From Mucilaginibacter mali (GTDB lineage: Bacteria; Bacteroidota; Bacteroidia; Sphingobacteriales; Sphingobacteriaceae), in assembly GCF_013283875.1 (NCBI RefSeq), contig NZ_CP054139.1, positions 4,712,001 through 4,776,000 of the forward strand: a DNA stretch of 64,000 nucleotides, read 5' to 3'. This document shows, one piece after another, positions 34,685-43,535 of this stretch (the stretch's first letter is position 1; every line of letters begins with the position of its first letter). Below the pieces are notes generated by a model. It saw only the letters and a program-made list of their open reading frames with translations. It was not told the DNA's origin and did no database searches. The translations under genes were made by a program, and so were the position numbers.

Positions 34685-34823
34685 GGACCGCTGATCTTGA
34701 CCGCTGATTTTCGCTGACATTTTTGATTCCCATGATTCTTAAGGCATCCTGTTATCCTGCAAATCTGTTTAATCCTGGTTCAGATAATCAGCGAAATCAA
34801 AAATGTCAGCGAAAATCAGCGGT
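34685..34823. repeat. Inverted pair of GGACCGCTGATTTTCGCTGA repeats
   Basis: A perfect 28-bp inverted repeat (34700-34727 and 34796-34823), opening ACCGCTGATTTTCGCTGACA, is separated by 68 bp. A partial tandem copy (GGACCGCTGATCTTG) starts at 34685. Related single copies are at 15628 and 54223. The remainder of the 453-bp uvrA-GH29 gap (34500-34952) has a uvrA-side half promoter and AT-rich sequence before the GH29 ATG. Confidence 0.8.
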
Positions 34824-34952
34824 CCCTATTCAGCGTAATTAACCATCAAGCTCTCTATTTAGTCGCACATACCGTAAATCCAACTGAATATTTGGCTAAT
34901 TAAATGCATTAATGCTATCTTAATAATTTGTCAATTAGGTTGCCAATTTATA

Positions 34953-36737
34953 ATGATGAACCTGTTGAAGACTGCCTTCGCGTTTTTACTTTTTTGTGCG
35001 ATATCTTTTTGTGCTTCTGCGCAGGAGGAACAGCGTTGGGACAAAACCGTATCGGGCAAGGAACATCCCAACATTCAATGGTTTAAAGATGCCAAGTTCG
35101 GCATGTTCATCCATTGGGGGCTATTCTCGCAAACGGGCGGCACCTGGAACGGCAAGAACTATTACGGCATATCCGAATGGATGATGAACCGCGGCAAGAT
35201 CCCCGCCGCCGATTATGCTACCATCGCCAAAAAATTTAACCCCACCAAATTTAACGCTAAGGAATGGGCACAGGTGGCTAAGGATGCCGGCATGAAATAT
35301 ATGGTGGTTACCGCCAAACACCACGAAGGTTTTGCCATGTACGATAGCAAGGCCAGCGACTTTAACATTGTAAAAGCAACGCCCTACGGCAAAGACCCGA
35401 TGAAACCCTTAAGCGAAGCCGTTCGCGCCGCAGGCTTGAAATTTGGGTTCTACTACTCGCAATATCTCGACTGGCACGAACCTAACGGCGGCGGCAACAA
35501 ATGGGATTTTGACGATGCAAAGAAGGACACCAAAAGCTACTATCGCACAAAATCTATCCCGCAGATAAAAGAATTGCTGAGCAATTACGGTCCGCTGGGC
35601 GTGATCTGGTTTGATATGCCGGGCGGGCTGACCAAAGAAGAAACCCAAAGCCTGATAGACGATGCCCGCCGCATACAGCCGGGATGTCTGATCAGCAGCC
35701 GGGTTGGCAACGGATTGGGCGATTTTAAAGATTATGGAGATGGCGAAGTACCCGCCACTCCGGTATCGGGGGCATGGGAAGCGCTGTTTACCCATAACGA
35801 CTCGTGGGGATACAGCAAATACGATTATAATTTTAAAACACCGAAAGAGCTGATCCGCCTGCTGGCAACCGTAGCATCAAAAGGAGGCAACCTGATATTG
35901 AACGTTGGCCCCGATAGTACCGGCCGCATGCCCGAATATTCGATAAAATACCTGCGCGAGGTTGGTCAGTGGTTAAAGGTAAATGGCGATGCGATATATG
36001 GTACAACCGCCGGATTGATAGCCCCCCAGCCATGGGGCGTTAGTACCACCAAACAGGGCAAACTTTACCTGCATATTTTCGACAGGCCGAAGAACGGAAT
36101 GTTGCTGGTGCCTGGCTTAAACGCCTCGGTCAAAAAAGCATATACCCTTGCAGGCCGGCAGCCATTGGTTTACACCAAACAAGGCAGCGATATTTATATA
36201 AAATTACCGTCACTTACCGATAGCCGGAATACGGTAGTGATACTGGATGTTTCTCCGGCGAGCGCAGCATCAGATACCAAACCCATCACCGTATCATCAC
36301 AATTTGATAGCAACCCGCTGGATGCCATCAACGCTAAATTATCAGGAAAAACCGAAGCGAAATCCATTACCTACAGCTATTACTTTGGCGATTGGAAGCA
36401 TACCACCTGTCTTGTTAACATGGCTACCCCGCAAGATGCGGCCACCTTTAACCTACGCGTTACAGAACCCGGCGATTATAAAATAACGCTGGAATACGCC
36501 TGCGACGATCAGCAAAGCAAACAAGAAGGCATCCTGAACATCAACGGGAAAGATTATCCTTTTGAAACCCTGACCGCCAATAATTACGACAGCCACAAAC
36601 CGCTGATGTTCCTGAAACAAACAGTAGCTATTGTGAGCATCGGCAAGGCCGGCAATTATAGCCTTAACATAAAACCCATGCGCAATGGCAAGGAACTGTT
36701 TAAACTGAAAACCATTTGGATGGATCCGGTACACTAA
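34953..36737 (+). CDS. GH29 alpha-L-fucosidase
   Basis: 594 residues with a signal peptide (1-23, ending CASA). The GH29 barrel shows FGMFIHWGLFSQ (49-60), the HHEGFAMYDS motif (123-132) and the nucleophile aspartate D221 in VIWFDMPGG. After the barrel (to about 370) a beta domain holds LYLHIFDRP, and a C-terminal module of about 120 residues (from about 475) with YSYYFGDWKHTTCLVN and GDYKITLEYACDDQQ may bind carbohydrate. The enzyme removes alpha-L-fucose by a retaining mechanism, in the periplasm or outside the cell. The first ATG (34953) and second (34956) are both possible. It begins a three-gene plus-strand cluster with the beta-helix and GH105 genes. Confidence 0.93.
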   Translation: MMNLLKTAFAFLLFCAISFCASAQEEQRWDKTVSGKEHPNIQWFKDAKFGMFIHWGLFSQTGGTWNGKNYYGISEWMMNRGKIPAADYATIAKKFNPTKFNAKEWAQVAKDAGMKYMVVTAKHHEGFAMYDSKASDFNIVKATPYGKDPMKPLSEAVRAAGLKFGFYYSQYLDWHEPNGGGNKWDFDDAKKDTKSYYRTKSIPQIKELLSNYGPLGVIWFDMPGGLTKEETQSLIDDARRIQPGCLISSRVGNGLGDFKDYGDGEVPATPVSGAWEALFTHNDSWGYSKYDYNFKTPKELIRLLATVASKGGNLILNVGPDSTGRMPEYSIKYLREVGQWLKVNGDAIYGTTAGLIAPQPWGVSTTKQGKLYLHIFDRPKNGMLLVPGLNASVKKAYTLAGRQPLVYTKQGSDIYIKLPSLTDSRNTVVILDVSPASAASDTKPITVSSQFDSNPLDAINAKLSGKTEAKSITYSYYFGDWKHTTCLVNMATPQDAATFNLRVTEPGDYKITLEYACDDQQSKQEGILNINGKDYPFETLTANNYDSHKPLMFLKQTVAIVSIGKAGNYSLNIKPMRNGKELFKLKTIWMDPVH

Positions 36738-36761
36738 ATTAAATACACCCTATTGAAACCA

Positions 36762-38303
36762 ATGATAATGAGAAAAAACATACGCACAACTGCAGCCCTG
36801 ATCGGCCTAACGGCACTGGCCGCAACGGCTTTTAAAACCGGCAACCGCGACCCGTGGCAATCGAAATTCGTTACCCAAAATGCCGATGGCTCGCTTACCT
36901 ATCACCCGGATGCCAAAGGCAATACCATCCCCGATTTTAGCCGCGTGGGCTACCACGAGCAGGATGCGCCCATCCCCGATGTGCCGGTTGTAAAAACCAT
37001 CGAAGCCCCCAAAAGCGGCGATGCCAAGCAACTGATACAGGATGCCATTAACGAGGTATTAAAAATGCCTGAGAATGCTAACGGTATCCGCGGCGCCATC
37101 CTGTTTAAAAAAGGTGTTTATAAAATTCCCGACAGTATATCCATTCATGGCAGCGGCATTGTGCTGCGCGGCGAGGGCGAAGGTAAGGACGGTACCGTGC
37201 TGGTCGCATCGGGCAAGGGGCAGCGCAGCCTGATCAACGTAGTGGGCAAAAAGGGCATTAAACCTGATGGCGAAAAAATTAAGATCACCGACGATTTTGT
37301 GCCTACCGGTGCAAAATCGTTCAATGTGGCATCAACAGTTGGTTTAAAGGTTGGCGACCGCATTATCCTGTACCGCCCCAGTACCGAAAACTGGATCCAC
37401 GACCTGAAGATGGACCAGATAGAAGAACGCAAGACCGGTGGCACCAAGCAATGGAAAGCCGGCGAGTACGACCTGCATTTCGAGCGCAACATCAGCAAAA
37501 TAGAAGGCAATAAAATTTTTATGGATAACCCCGTGGTGATGGAGATGGAAACCAAATACGGCGGCGGCGGCATCTACAAATACAGTACACCGGGCCGTAT
37601 CAAAGAGGTGGGTGTAGAGAATATGCGCATCGAATCGGAGTACGCCAATGATACCGACGAGGACCATGGCTGGATCGCCATCGGTTATTCCAACATCGAG
37701 AACGGCTGGGTGCGCCACGTTACCTCGTACTACTTCGGCTATGCCTGTGTAAGCACCGAAGGCGGCTCGCGCAATATTACGGTTACCGATTGCAAGTGTT
37801 TGGATGCCAAATCGCAGATCACCGGTGGTCGCCGCTACTCGTTTAATAATGTTGGTCAGTTAAACCTGTTTATGAATAACCACGCCGAAGACGGCCGTCA
37901 CGATTTTGTAACCGGCGCACGCGTTTGCGGTCCGAACGTATTTTATAACTCCTCCGCCAAAAACGAACATGCCGATATCGGCCCGCATCATCGCTGGGCT
38001 GTGGGTACGCTGTACGATAATATATCGTCGGACGGCGAGATCAACGTGCAAGACCGCCAATGGATGGGCAGCGGGCATGGCTGGTCGGGCGTTACACAGG
38101 TATTGTGGAACTGTACCGCCAAGGCTGCCGCCGTGCAAAAGCCATGGGTAAGCGGTACCAATTATAACATCGGCTTTAAAGGTAAACATGCCGAAGGCAG
38201 CTTTAAAGGCCGTATGGATGGCGAATGGGAAGGTATGAATAAAGATGGCCTGGCGCCGGCATCGTTATATATGGCACAGTTTAAGGCGAGACATTTGAAG
38301 TGA
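36762..38303 (+). CDS. Right-handed beta-helix protein, pectate-lyase-superfamily-like
   Basis: About 513 residues from the ATG at 36762 (36768 is an alternative; an in-frame TTG at 36753 lies too close to the upstream stop). A short hydrophobic N-terminus (IRTTAALIGLTALAATAF) suggests export. The body has the repeating short-strand character of a parallel beta-helix (GVENMRIESEY, NIENGWVRHVTSYYFG, NITVTDCKCLDAKSQIT) and resembles the pectate-lyase-3/rhamnogalacturonase superfamily. No catalytic set can be assigned with certainty, so lyase and hydrolase are both possible. It lies between GH29 and GH105, which points to rhamnogalacturonan or pectin side-chain processing. Confidence 0.75.
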   Translation: MIMRKNIRTTAALIGLTALAATAFKTGNRDPWQSKFVTQNADGSLTYHPDAKGNTIPDFSRVGYHEQDAPIPDVPVVKTIEAPKSGDAKQLIQDAINEVLKMPENANGIRGAILFKKGVYKIPDSISIHGSGIVLRGEGEGKDGTVLVASGKGQRSLINVVGKKGIKPDGEKIKITDDFVPTGAKSFNVASTVGLKVGDRIILYRPSTENWIHDLKMDQIEERKTGGTKQWKAGEYDLHFERNISKIEGNKIFMDNPVVMEMETKYGGGGIYKYSTPGRIKEVGVENMRIESEYANDTDEDHGWIAIGYSNIENGWVRHVTSYYFGYACVSTEGGSRNITVTDCKCLDAKSQITGGRRYSFNNVGQLNLFMNNHAEDGRHDFVTGARVCGPNVFYNSSAKNEHADIGPHHRWAVGTLYDNISSDGEINVQDRQWMGSGHGWSGVTQVLWNCTAKAAAVQKPWVSGTNYNIGFKGKHAEGSFKGRMDGEWEGMNKDGLAPASLYMAQFKARHLK

Positions 38304-38311
38304 AATTAACC

Positions 38312-38396
38312 CGTCATTCTGAGCGATAGCGAAGAATCCCCGGCATAAAGAGCAGCTCTGCTAATCGGGGATCGTTCGCTATCGCTCACGATGACG
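38312..38396. repeat. Inverted repeat with GAGCGATAGCGAAGAATC core
   Basis: Arms 38312-38342 and 38366-38396 (31 bp each, largely complementary) surround AGAGCAGCTCT-like sequence. It lies between the beta-helix gene and GH105 and could reduce read-through. It resembles widely dispersed Bacteroidota repeats of the CGTCATTCTGAGCG type. Confidence 0.7.
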
Positions 38397-38419
38397 AAAC
38401 TTTATAGTAAAACCAAAAA

Positions 38420-39652
38420 ATGAAAAAAACAATTACCCTCATCGCCCTTGCCTGCACTACCATTGCTTACGGGCAGCAAAACGCGGCAAGTACAGAAGAA
38501 GTTATGCGCCGCGTGGCGGATAACATTATCCAAAAAACCAGCTACAAATTTGTAGACAGTAAAACCAAACAACAGTACGAAAGTACCAAAGGCCTTGCCC
38601 CAAGTGTTGATGTTAAAGCCGAAAGCACCTATAACAAATGGGCCTACGTAAACGGCGTACTGGCTACCGGTATGATGGAAATGGCCGGCGTGCTGAACGA
38701 CAAAAAGTACTCTGACTATACCCTGCACAATTACAGCTTTATTTTTGATAACCTGCCCTATTTCGAGGCTATTTATAAAACCAAGCAAAAGCCGGAGTAT
38801 AACGCCGTATTCGCTATCGGTAATTTGGATGCCTGCGGGGCCATGTCGGCAGGCTTGATGGATGCCAATGTGCTGGCCAAACGTAAAGATTACAGCGCTT
38901 ACCTTGATCGTGCGGCCGATTATATCCTGCATAAGCAACTGCGCCTGCCCGATGGTACTTTATCGCGCCCGCAGCCGCGCTACATGACCATCTGGGCTGA
39001 TGACACTTATATGAGCGTACCCTTTCTGGCCCGCATGGGTAAGCTAACCGGCGACAGCAAATATTTTGACGATGCTATTAAGCAGATAGAAAACTTTAAC
39101 AAATACCTGTACGATGCGCCAAGCAGCCTTTACTGGCATAACTACTATAGCGATGTGGAAATGAATGGCGTTGGCCACTGGGGCCGCAGCAATGGATGGA
39201 TAGCCGTAGCGCAGGTAGAACTGTTAAAAAACCTGCCCGCCAATCACCCAAAACGCGCTGAGCTGATCCGCCTGTTACTGCGCCAGATTGTTGGTTACGC
39301 CCGCTACCAGGATCAAACCGGTTTGTGGCACCAATTGCTGGATAAGCCAGATTCTTATTTAGAAACATCGGTAACGGCGATGTATACTTACGCTGTGGCG
39401 GCCGCGGTAAACGAGGGCTGGATCAACGAGAAATACATATCTATCGCCCGCGAAGGTTGGAAGGGTTTATTAACCAAGATCACGCCTGATGGTCAATTGC
39501 AGGATGTATGCATCGGTACCAATATGGATGAGGCGATTAAGTTTTACTACACCCGTCCTACGGCATTGAACGATACGCACGGTTTGGGAGCGCTGCTATT
39601 AGCTGGTTCGGAACTGGTGAAGTTTGACAGGAAAGCGGCGGCTGGTAAGTGA
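38420..39652 (+). CDS. GH105/GH88-family unsaturated uronyl hydrolase
   Basis: 410 residues with a signal peptide (1-18, ending TIAYG). The alpha/alpha-barrel has AIGNLDACGAM (D137) and the IWADDTYMSVPF motif (D194/D195), which match the paired acids of YteR-type unsaturated rhamnogalacturonyl hydrolases; GHWGRSNGW and WHQLLDKPDSYLETSVTAM line the cleft. These enzymes open the 4,5-unsaturated uronic acid left by polysaccharide lyases. It is third in the GH29 cluster. A terminator-like inverted repeat overlaps its stop codon. Confidence 0.92.
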   Translation: MKKTITLIALACTTIAYGQQNAASTEEVMRRVADNIIQKTSYKFVDSKTKQQYESTKGLAPSVDVKAESTYNKWAYVNGVLATGMMEMAGVLNDKKYSDYTLHNYSFIFDNLPYFEAIYKTKQKPEYNAVFAIGNLDACGAMSAGLMDANVLAKRKDYSAYLDRAADYILHKQLRLPDGTLSRPQPRYMTIWADDTYMSVPFLARMGKLTGDSKYFDDAIKQIENFNKYLYDAPSSLYWHNYYSDVEMNGVGHWGRSNGWIAVAQVELLKNLPANHPKRAELIRLLLRQIVGYARYQDQTGLWHQLLDKPDSYLETSVTAMYTYAVAAAVNEGWINEKYISIAREGWKGLLTKITPDGQLQDVCIGTNMDEAIKFYYTRPTALNDTHGLGALLLAGSELVKFDRKAAAGK

Positions 39653-39718
39653 TCAGTTAATTAGTGATTAGAGATTAGTGTGAAGCAAAACAGGCACTAA
39701 TCTCTAATTAACTGATCA
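39650..39718. terminator. Inverted repeat overlapping the GH105 stop codon
   Basis: The arms TGATCAGTTAATTAG... (39650-39680) and ...CTAATTAACTGATCA (39695-39718) pair except for a 7-base insertion (TGATTAG) in the left arm that duplicates its neighbour. It separates GH105 from the convergent AraC gene. Confidence 0.6.
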
Positions 39719-39729
39719 CCAATCTCTAC

Positions 39730-40602
39730 TTAAGACGCCTGCATAAACTCCTTCTGATAGATCAGCGGACTTTTTCCCGTTATCTGCTTAAAATACTTAT
39801 GGAAGCTGGCGAAATTATTAAAGCCGCTCTCGTAACAAAGCTGTTTAATGCTTAGTTTGTTGTCGATCAAAAGCTTGCAGGCATGCCCTACCTTTATCTC
39901 AATTAAAAACTGCGAATAGGTTTTGCGTGTGCGCGATTTAAAGTAGCGGCAAAACGAGTTGGGACTGATCATGGCCACACCGGCAATTTCTTCCAGATGG
40001 ATCTTATTTTTAAAGTTAGCCAGCGAGTATTCGTAAATGGCGTTAATCCGGTCGTTCTCCGATTCTTCAAAATTATGGCGGAAGCCAATGGACGACAACA
40101 TGATCACCTGGTTGCAACCTGCTATGGCGTCCAGCGCTTCCATCAGCAGGATAATGCGTTCGGTACCCTCGGCTTTTAGCATACGTTCCAGTAATTCGGC
40201 CACTACCTTTTTAGTTTTGCCTACTATCTGTACGCCCCGTTTAGATTTCTCGAGGATGGTACGCATGCCCTTGTTTTCGGGCAGCTGTAAAAATTGCGTG
40301 CCCCAGAAGTTCTCGTTAAAGTGGGCTACGCGCACATCGGCGGTAAGGCTGGTGTCCTCGGTAAAATAGCCGTCGTCAAAGCGCCAGTAATGCGGCAGTT
40401 GCGAACCCACCAACACAATATCACCCGCGCGAAATTGTTTAATGCTATCACCAATGAACTGTGTGCCCGTCCCCTTTTTAAAGTGGATCAGTTCTACCTC
40501 GGGATGATAATGCCAGCGGTTATTAATATAAGGCACCAGGTCCTGCCGCACGCTAAAGGAGTGCGCCGGGCCGGTAGATACTTTAAGCAACTGTGGTTTC
40601 AT
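39730..40602 (-). CDS. AraC-family transcriptional regulator
   Basis: 290 residues. The N-terminal half is a cupin sensor domain (WHYHPEVELIHFKKGTGTQFIG, then GDIVLVGSQLPHYW), typical of sugar-responsive AraC proteins. The C-terminal 100 residues are the double helix-turn-helix: IHLEEIAGVAMISPNSFCRYFKSRTRKTYSQF and IKQLCYESGFNNFASFHKYFKQITGKSP. It probably activates genes for pectin or hexuronate use, since it lies between GH105 and uxaA and diverges from uxaA. The gap 40603-40847 is AT-rich and contains their promoters, without an exact consensus match. Confidence 0.93.
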   Translation of the reverse strand: MKPQLLKVSTGPAHSFSVRQDLVPYINNRWHYHPEVELIHFKKGTGTQFIGDSIKQFRAGDIVLVGSQLPHYWRFDDGYFTEDTSLTADVRVAHFNENFWGTQFLQLPENKGMRTILEKSKRGVQIVGKTKKVVAELLERMLKAEGTERIILLMEALDAIAGCNQVIMLSSIGFRHNFEESENDRINAIYEYSLANFKNKIHLEEIAGVAMISPNSFCRYFKSRTRKTYSQFLIEIKVGHACKLLIDNKLSIKQLCYESGFNNFASFHKYFKQITGKSPLIYQKEFMQAS

Positions 40603-40847
40603 TAAGCTTTATTTACAATCGGTAGCGTAAATATAATAATTTATATGCCAAAATAACTTATAACAATGTTAATACAAATAATTTTTAAAAACGGCAGCCT
40701 GTTTTCTTTGTAATACTGATCATAAACACTTGTTATAAACCATTCTTAAAGTATTTGTATTGTAAATACGGCTTGTTTAATTGTTAAGCAGGTGTGTATG
40801 GGTCGGTTATTTATTTAAAAACTATTACAGAAATCTATACCTGTCAA

Positions 40848-42509
40848 ATGTCCGGCACAACAAATACCTTTTTACAAATACACCCTAACGATAATGTACT
40901 GGTAGCATTAAAAGATCTGCTGAAAGATACCCCTATCAGTTTTAACGGTCACCTGTTTAATTTAACTACCGATGTGCAGGCCAAGCACAAATTTGCAACC
41001 GGTACCATGCCCGCGGGCAGCCCGGTTTATATGTACGGCGTGCTGGTGGGCAAAACCACGCAACTGGTAATGCAGGGCGAAGCTTTGTCGGTAAAAAACC
41101 TGGAGCATGCTTCCGGTGGGTTCCATTTAGATGAGCGCCGCCTGGATTGGGCCAAACCCGATACAAGCAATTGGCAGAGTAAAACCTTTATGGGCTATCA
41201 TCGTGCCGATGGTTCGGTGGGCACGGCCAACTACTGGCTGGTGATCCCGCTTGTTTTTTGCGAAAACCGCAACGTTGACGTAATGAAGCAAGCTTTTGTT
41301 GAAAAGCTGGGCTATAAAAAGGAAAAAGCTTACGAGCAGGATGTGGAGCAACTGATAGATCTGTACAAAAGCGGCCGTACGGTTGAAGAGATCCTGAATG
41401 CCGATATCACCGATACCCCCGAGGGCAAAAATGGCAAACGCCTGTTCCCTAATATCGATGGTATAAAATTCCTGAACCACCAGTTAGGTTGCGGCGGTAC
41501 CCGCAGCGATTCGGACGCGCTTTGTGGCTTATTGGCCGGGTATATCACCCATCCCAACGTGGCGGGCGCTACCGTTTTAAGCCTTGGCTGCCAGCATGCG
41601 CAGGCCAGCATCCTTACTGCCGAGATCAAAAAACGCGATGCAAATTTCAAAAAGCCGCTCATTATCCTGGAACAACAAAAGGAAGGCACCGAAACAGCCC
41701 TGATGCAAAAGGCCATCAAACGCACCTTTGCCGCACTGATAGAAGCTAATAAAACCGAACGCCAGCCAGCTCCCCTATCCAAACTATGTATCGGTTTGGA
41801 GTGTGGTGGCTCTGATGGATTTTCGGGCATCTCGGCCAACCCGGCAGTCGGTTACGTATCCGATCTTCTGGTAGCCATGGGCGGCTCGGTGATCCTGGCC
41901 GAATTTCCCGAACTGTGCGGGGTTGAGCAGGAACTGAGCGACCGCTGTGTAGATGAACCTACCGCTAAGCGTTTTATAGAACTGATGCAAACCTATAACG
42001 CGCGCGCCGAGGAATCCGGCTCGGGCTTTTATGCCAACCCATCACCCGGCAATATCCGCGATGGGTTGATCACCGATGCTATTAAATCAGCCGGCGCGGC
42101 AAAAAAGGGCGGCAACTCGCCGGTAACGGCTGTGTTGGATTACCCGGAGAAAGTAACCCAGCCTGGCCTTAACCTGCTTTGTACCCCCGGCAGCGATGTA
42201 GAAAGCACCACAGCCGAGGTAGCATCGGGCGCCAACATTGTGCTGTTCACCACTGGTTTGGGTACGCCAACCGGCAACCCTGTAACGCCGGTCATTAAGC
42301 TATCTACTAATACCCGCATATTCGACCGTATGCCCGATATTATCGATATCAACTGCGGCACCATCATCGAAGGCACCGAAACCATCCCCCAAAACGCCGA
42401 CCGTATACTGGATTACATTATAGATGTGGCCAGCGGCAACGCGCAGCCTAAGGCAGTGCAGTTGGGGCAGGATGATTTTATTCCGTGGAAGCGGGGGGTA
42501 TCGTTGTAA
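40848..42509 (+). CDS. uxaA: Altronate dehydratase
   Basis: 553 residues from the ATG at 40848 (an in-frame start at 40794 would add a hydrophilic stretch in the promoter region). The N-terminal SAF-type domain (about 1-100, PNDNVLVALKDLL) and the large C-terminal domain (about 120-553) are fused, as in UxaA. Seen are MGYHRADGSVGTANYWLVIP, LNHQLGCGGTRSDSD, LSLGCQHAQ, IGLECGGSDGFSGISANPAVG and ILAEFPELCGVEQ. UxaA converts altronate to 2-keto-3-deoxygluconate in the galacturonate pathway. Partner genes uxaB and uxaC are not in the window. Divergent from the AraC regulator, which probably controls it. Confidence 0.96.
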   Translation: MSGTTNTFLQIHPNDNVLVALKDLLKDTPISFNGHLFNLTTDVQAKHKFATGTMPAGSPVYMYGVLVGKTTQLVMQGEALSVKNLEHASGGFHLDERRLDWAKPDTSNWQSKTFMGYHRADGSVGTANYWLVIPLVFCENRNVDVMKQAFVEKLGYKKEKAYEQDVEQLIDLYKSGRTVEEILNADITDTPEGKNGKRLFPNIDGIKFLNHQLGCGGTRSDSDALCGLLAGYITHPNVAGATVLSLGCQHAQASILTAEIKKRDANFKKPLIILEQQKEGTETALMQKAIKRTFAALIEANKTERQPAPLSKLCIGLECGGSDGFSGISANPAVGYVSDLLVAMGGSVILAEFPELCGVEQELSDRCVDEPTAKRFIELMQTYNARAEESGSGFYANPSPGNIRDGLITDAIKSAGAAKKGGNSPVTAVLDYPEKVTQPGLNLLCTPGSDVESTTAEVASGANIVLFTTGLGTPTGNPVTPVIKLSTNTRIFDRMPDIIDINCGTIIEGTETIPQNADRILDYIIDVASGNAQPKAVQLGQDDFIPWKRGVSL

Positions 42510-42543
42510 TTTAAGGGCACGAATTATTATCGAGTGGCAAATG

Positions 42544-42601
42544 ATTTATCGAATTACACGAATTGAACCTCTCCGTTCTTAATTCGTGTAATTCGATAAA
42601 T
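42544..42601. repeat. 21-bp-arm inverted repeat downstream of uxaA
   Basis: ATTTATCGAATTACACGAAT (42544 on) and its complement ending at 42601 are perfect over 21 bp with a 16-bp loop. It lies 35 bp past the uxaA stop codon and could be a terminator or stabilising hairpin, though the T-run is weak. Confidence 0.7.
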
Positions 42602-42714
42602 TGTCTGGGATATCAAATGCATTCGTGCTTCATTGGTTTATCATCTACCAACCTTTTCACAAACATCCCCGTAATATCCATTAAATTTGATTGTTCTTAA
42701 AAAACTCAAAGCTA

Positions 42715-43281
42715 ATGGACAGCACCGATAACTACCTCGACAGTACCAAAAAACTATTCCGCTACTATAAATCCCTGGGCGATGCGGTCATCAGCCGGGT
42801 TGATGAGCAGGGGCTACACTGGCAGTATAACGATGATTCCAATAGCATTGCCGTTATCATCAAGCACATTGCCGGTAATTCGCTATCCCGCTGGACGGAT
42901 TTTTTAAACTCGGACGGGGAAAAACAATGGCGCGACCGCGATGAGGAGTTTGAGGATACGGCCATGAACAAGCAGCAAATCCTCGACCTGTGGGAACGCG
43001 GCTGGCAATGCCTGTTCGATGCTATCGACCCATTGGTTGGCACCGACCTGGGCCGTATCGTTTATATCCGTAACGAGGGGCACACGGTACTGGAAGCCAT
43101 CAACCGCCAATTGGCGCACTTGCCCTATCATGTGGGCCAGATGGTGTTCGCTGCTAAAATGATATCAGATACCGAATGGCAATCGCTAACCATCCCAAAA
43201 GGAAAATCCAATGCTTATAACAAGGATAAATTTTCGGCCGATAAGAAGCCGGGCTTTTTTACGGATGGGATTAAGAAGTAG
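42715..43281 (+). CDS. DUF1572/DinB-like four-helix protein
   Basis: 188 residues from the ATG at 42715. The four-helix DinB-like pattern includes LFRYYKSLGDAVISRVD, SIAVIIKHIAGNSLSRWTDF and INRQLAHLPYHVGQMVFAAKM; the histidines H54-region, H134-region and H138-region (IKHIAGN, LAHLPYHVGQ) are placed to bind a metal as in this superfamily. Some relatives are thiol transferases, but no substrate can be read here. A -7-type TAAATTTG at 42682-42689 precedes it. Confidence 0.83.
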   Translation: MDSTDNYLDSTKKLFRYYKSLGDAVISRVDEQGLHWQYNDDSNSIAVIIKHIAGNSLSRWTDFLNSDGEKQWRDRDEEFEDTAMNKQQILDLWERGWQCLFDAIDPLVGTDLGRIVYIRNEGHTVLEAINRQLAHLPYHVGQMVFAAKMISDTEWQSLTIPKGKSNAYNKDKFSADKKPGFFTDGIKK

Positions 43282-43304
43282 CAAGGCTTTTTATTCATTG
43301 CCGC

Positions 43305-43427
43305 CCTGTTTATGGGACGGTCTACGGGCTATCATGATCTGGCTTTAGCCAAACCCAAGTTGTTTAATTCGGCTAAAGCCACCATGTTGCAAGCTCCAAT
43401 CCGTTGACTAAAGTCAACGGCAATGAA
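43305..43427. repeat. Nested inverted repeats between DUF1572 gene and aroE
   Basis: Outer arms TCATTGCCG (43305-43313) and CGGCAATGA (43419-43427) enclose an inner pair TGGCTTTAGCC (43340-43350) and GGCTAAAGCCA (43371-43381) and a hairpin CCGTTGAC/GTCAACGG (43401-43408, 43413-43420). The layout looks like an intergenic repeat element. Confidence 0.65.
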
Positions 43428-43535
43428 AAACCGGCATAATAACTTCTATGTGATTAAGTAATGAGACATTCGTATCTATATTTCCTTTGACATCCCTTTT
43501 TTAAACCGTTTCTTTGTTTTTGTTATTATTACAGC

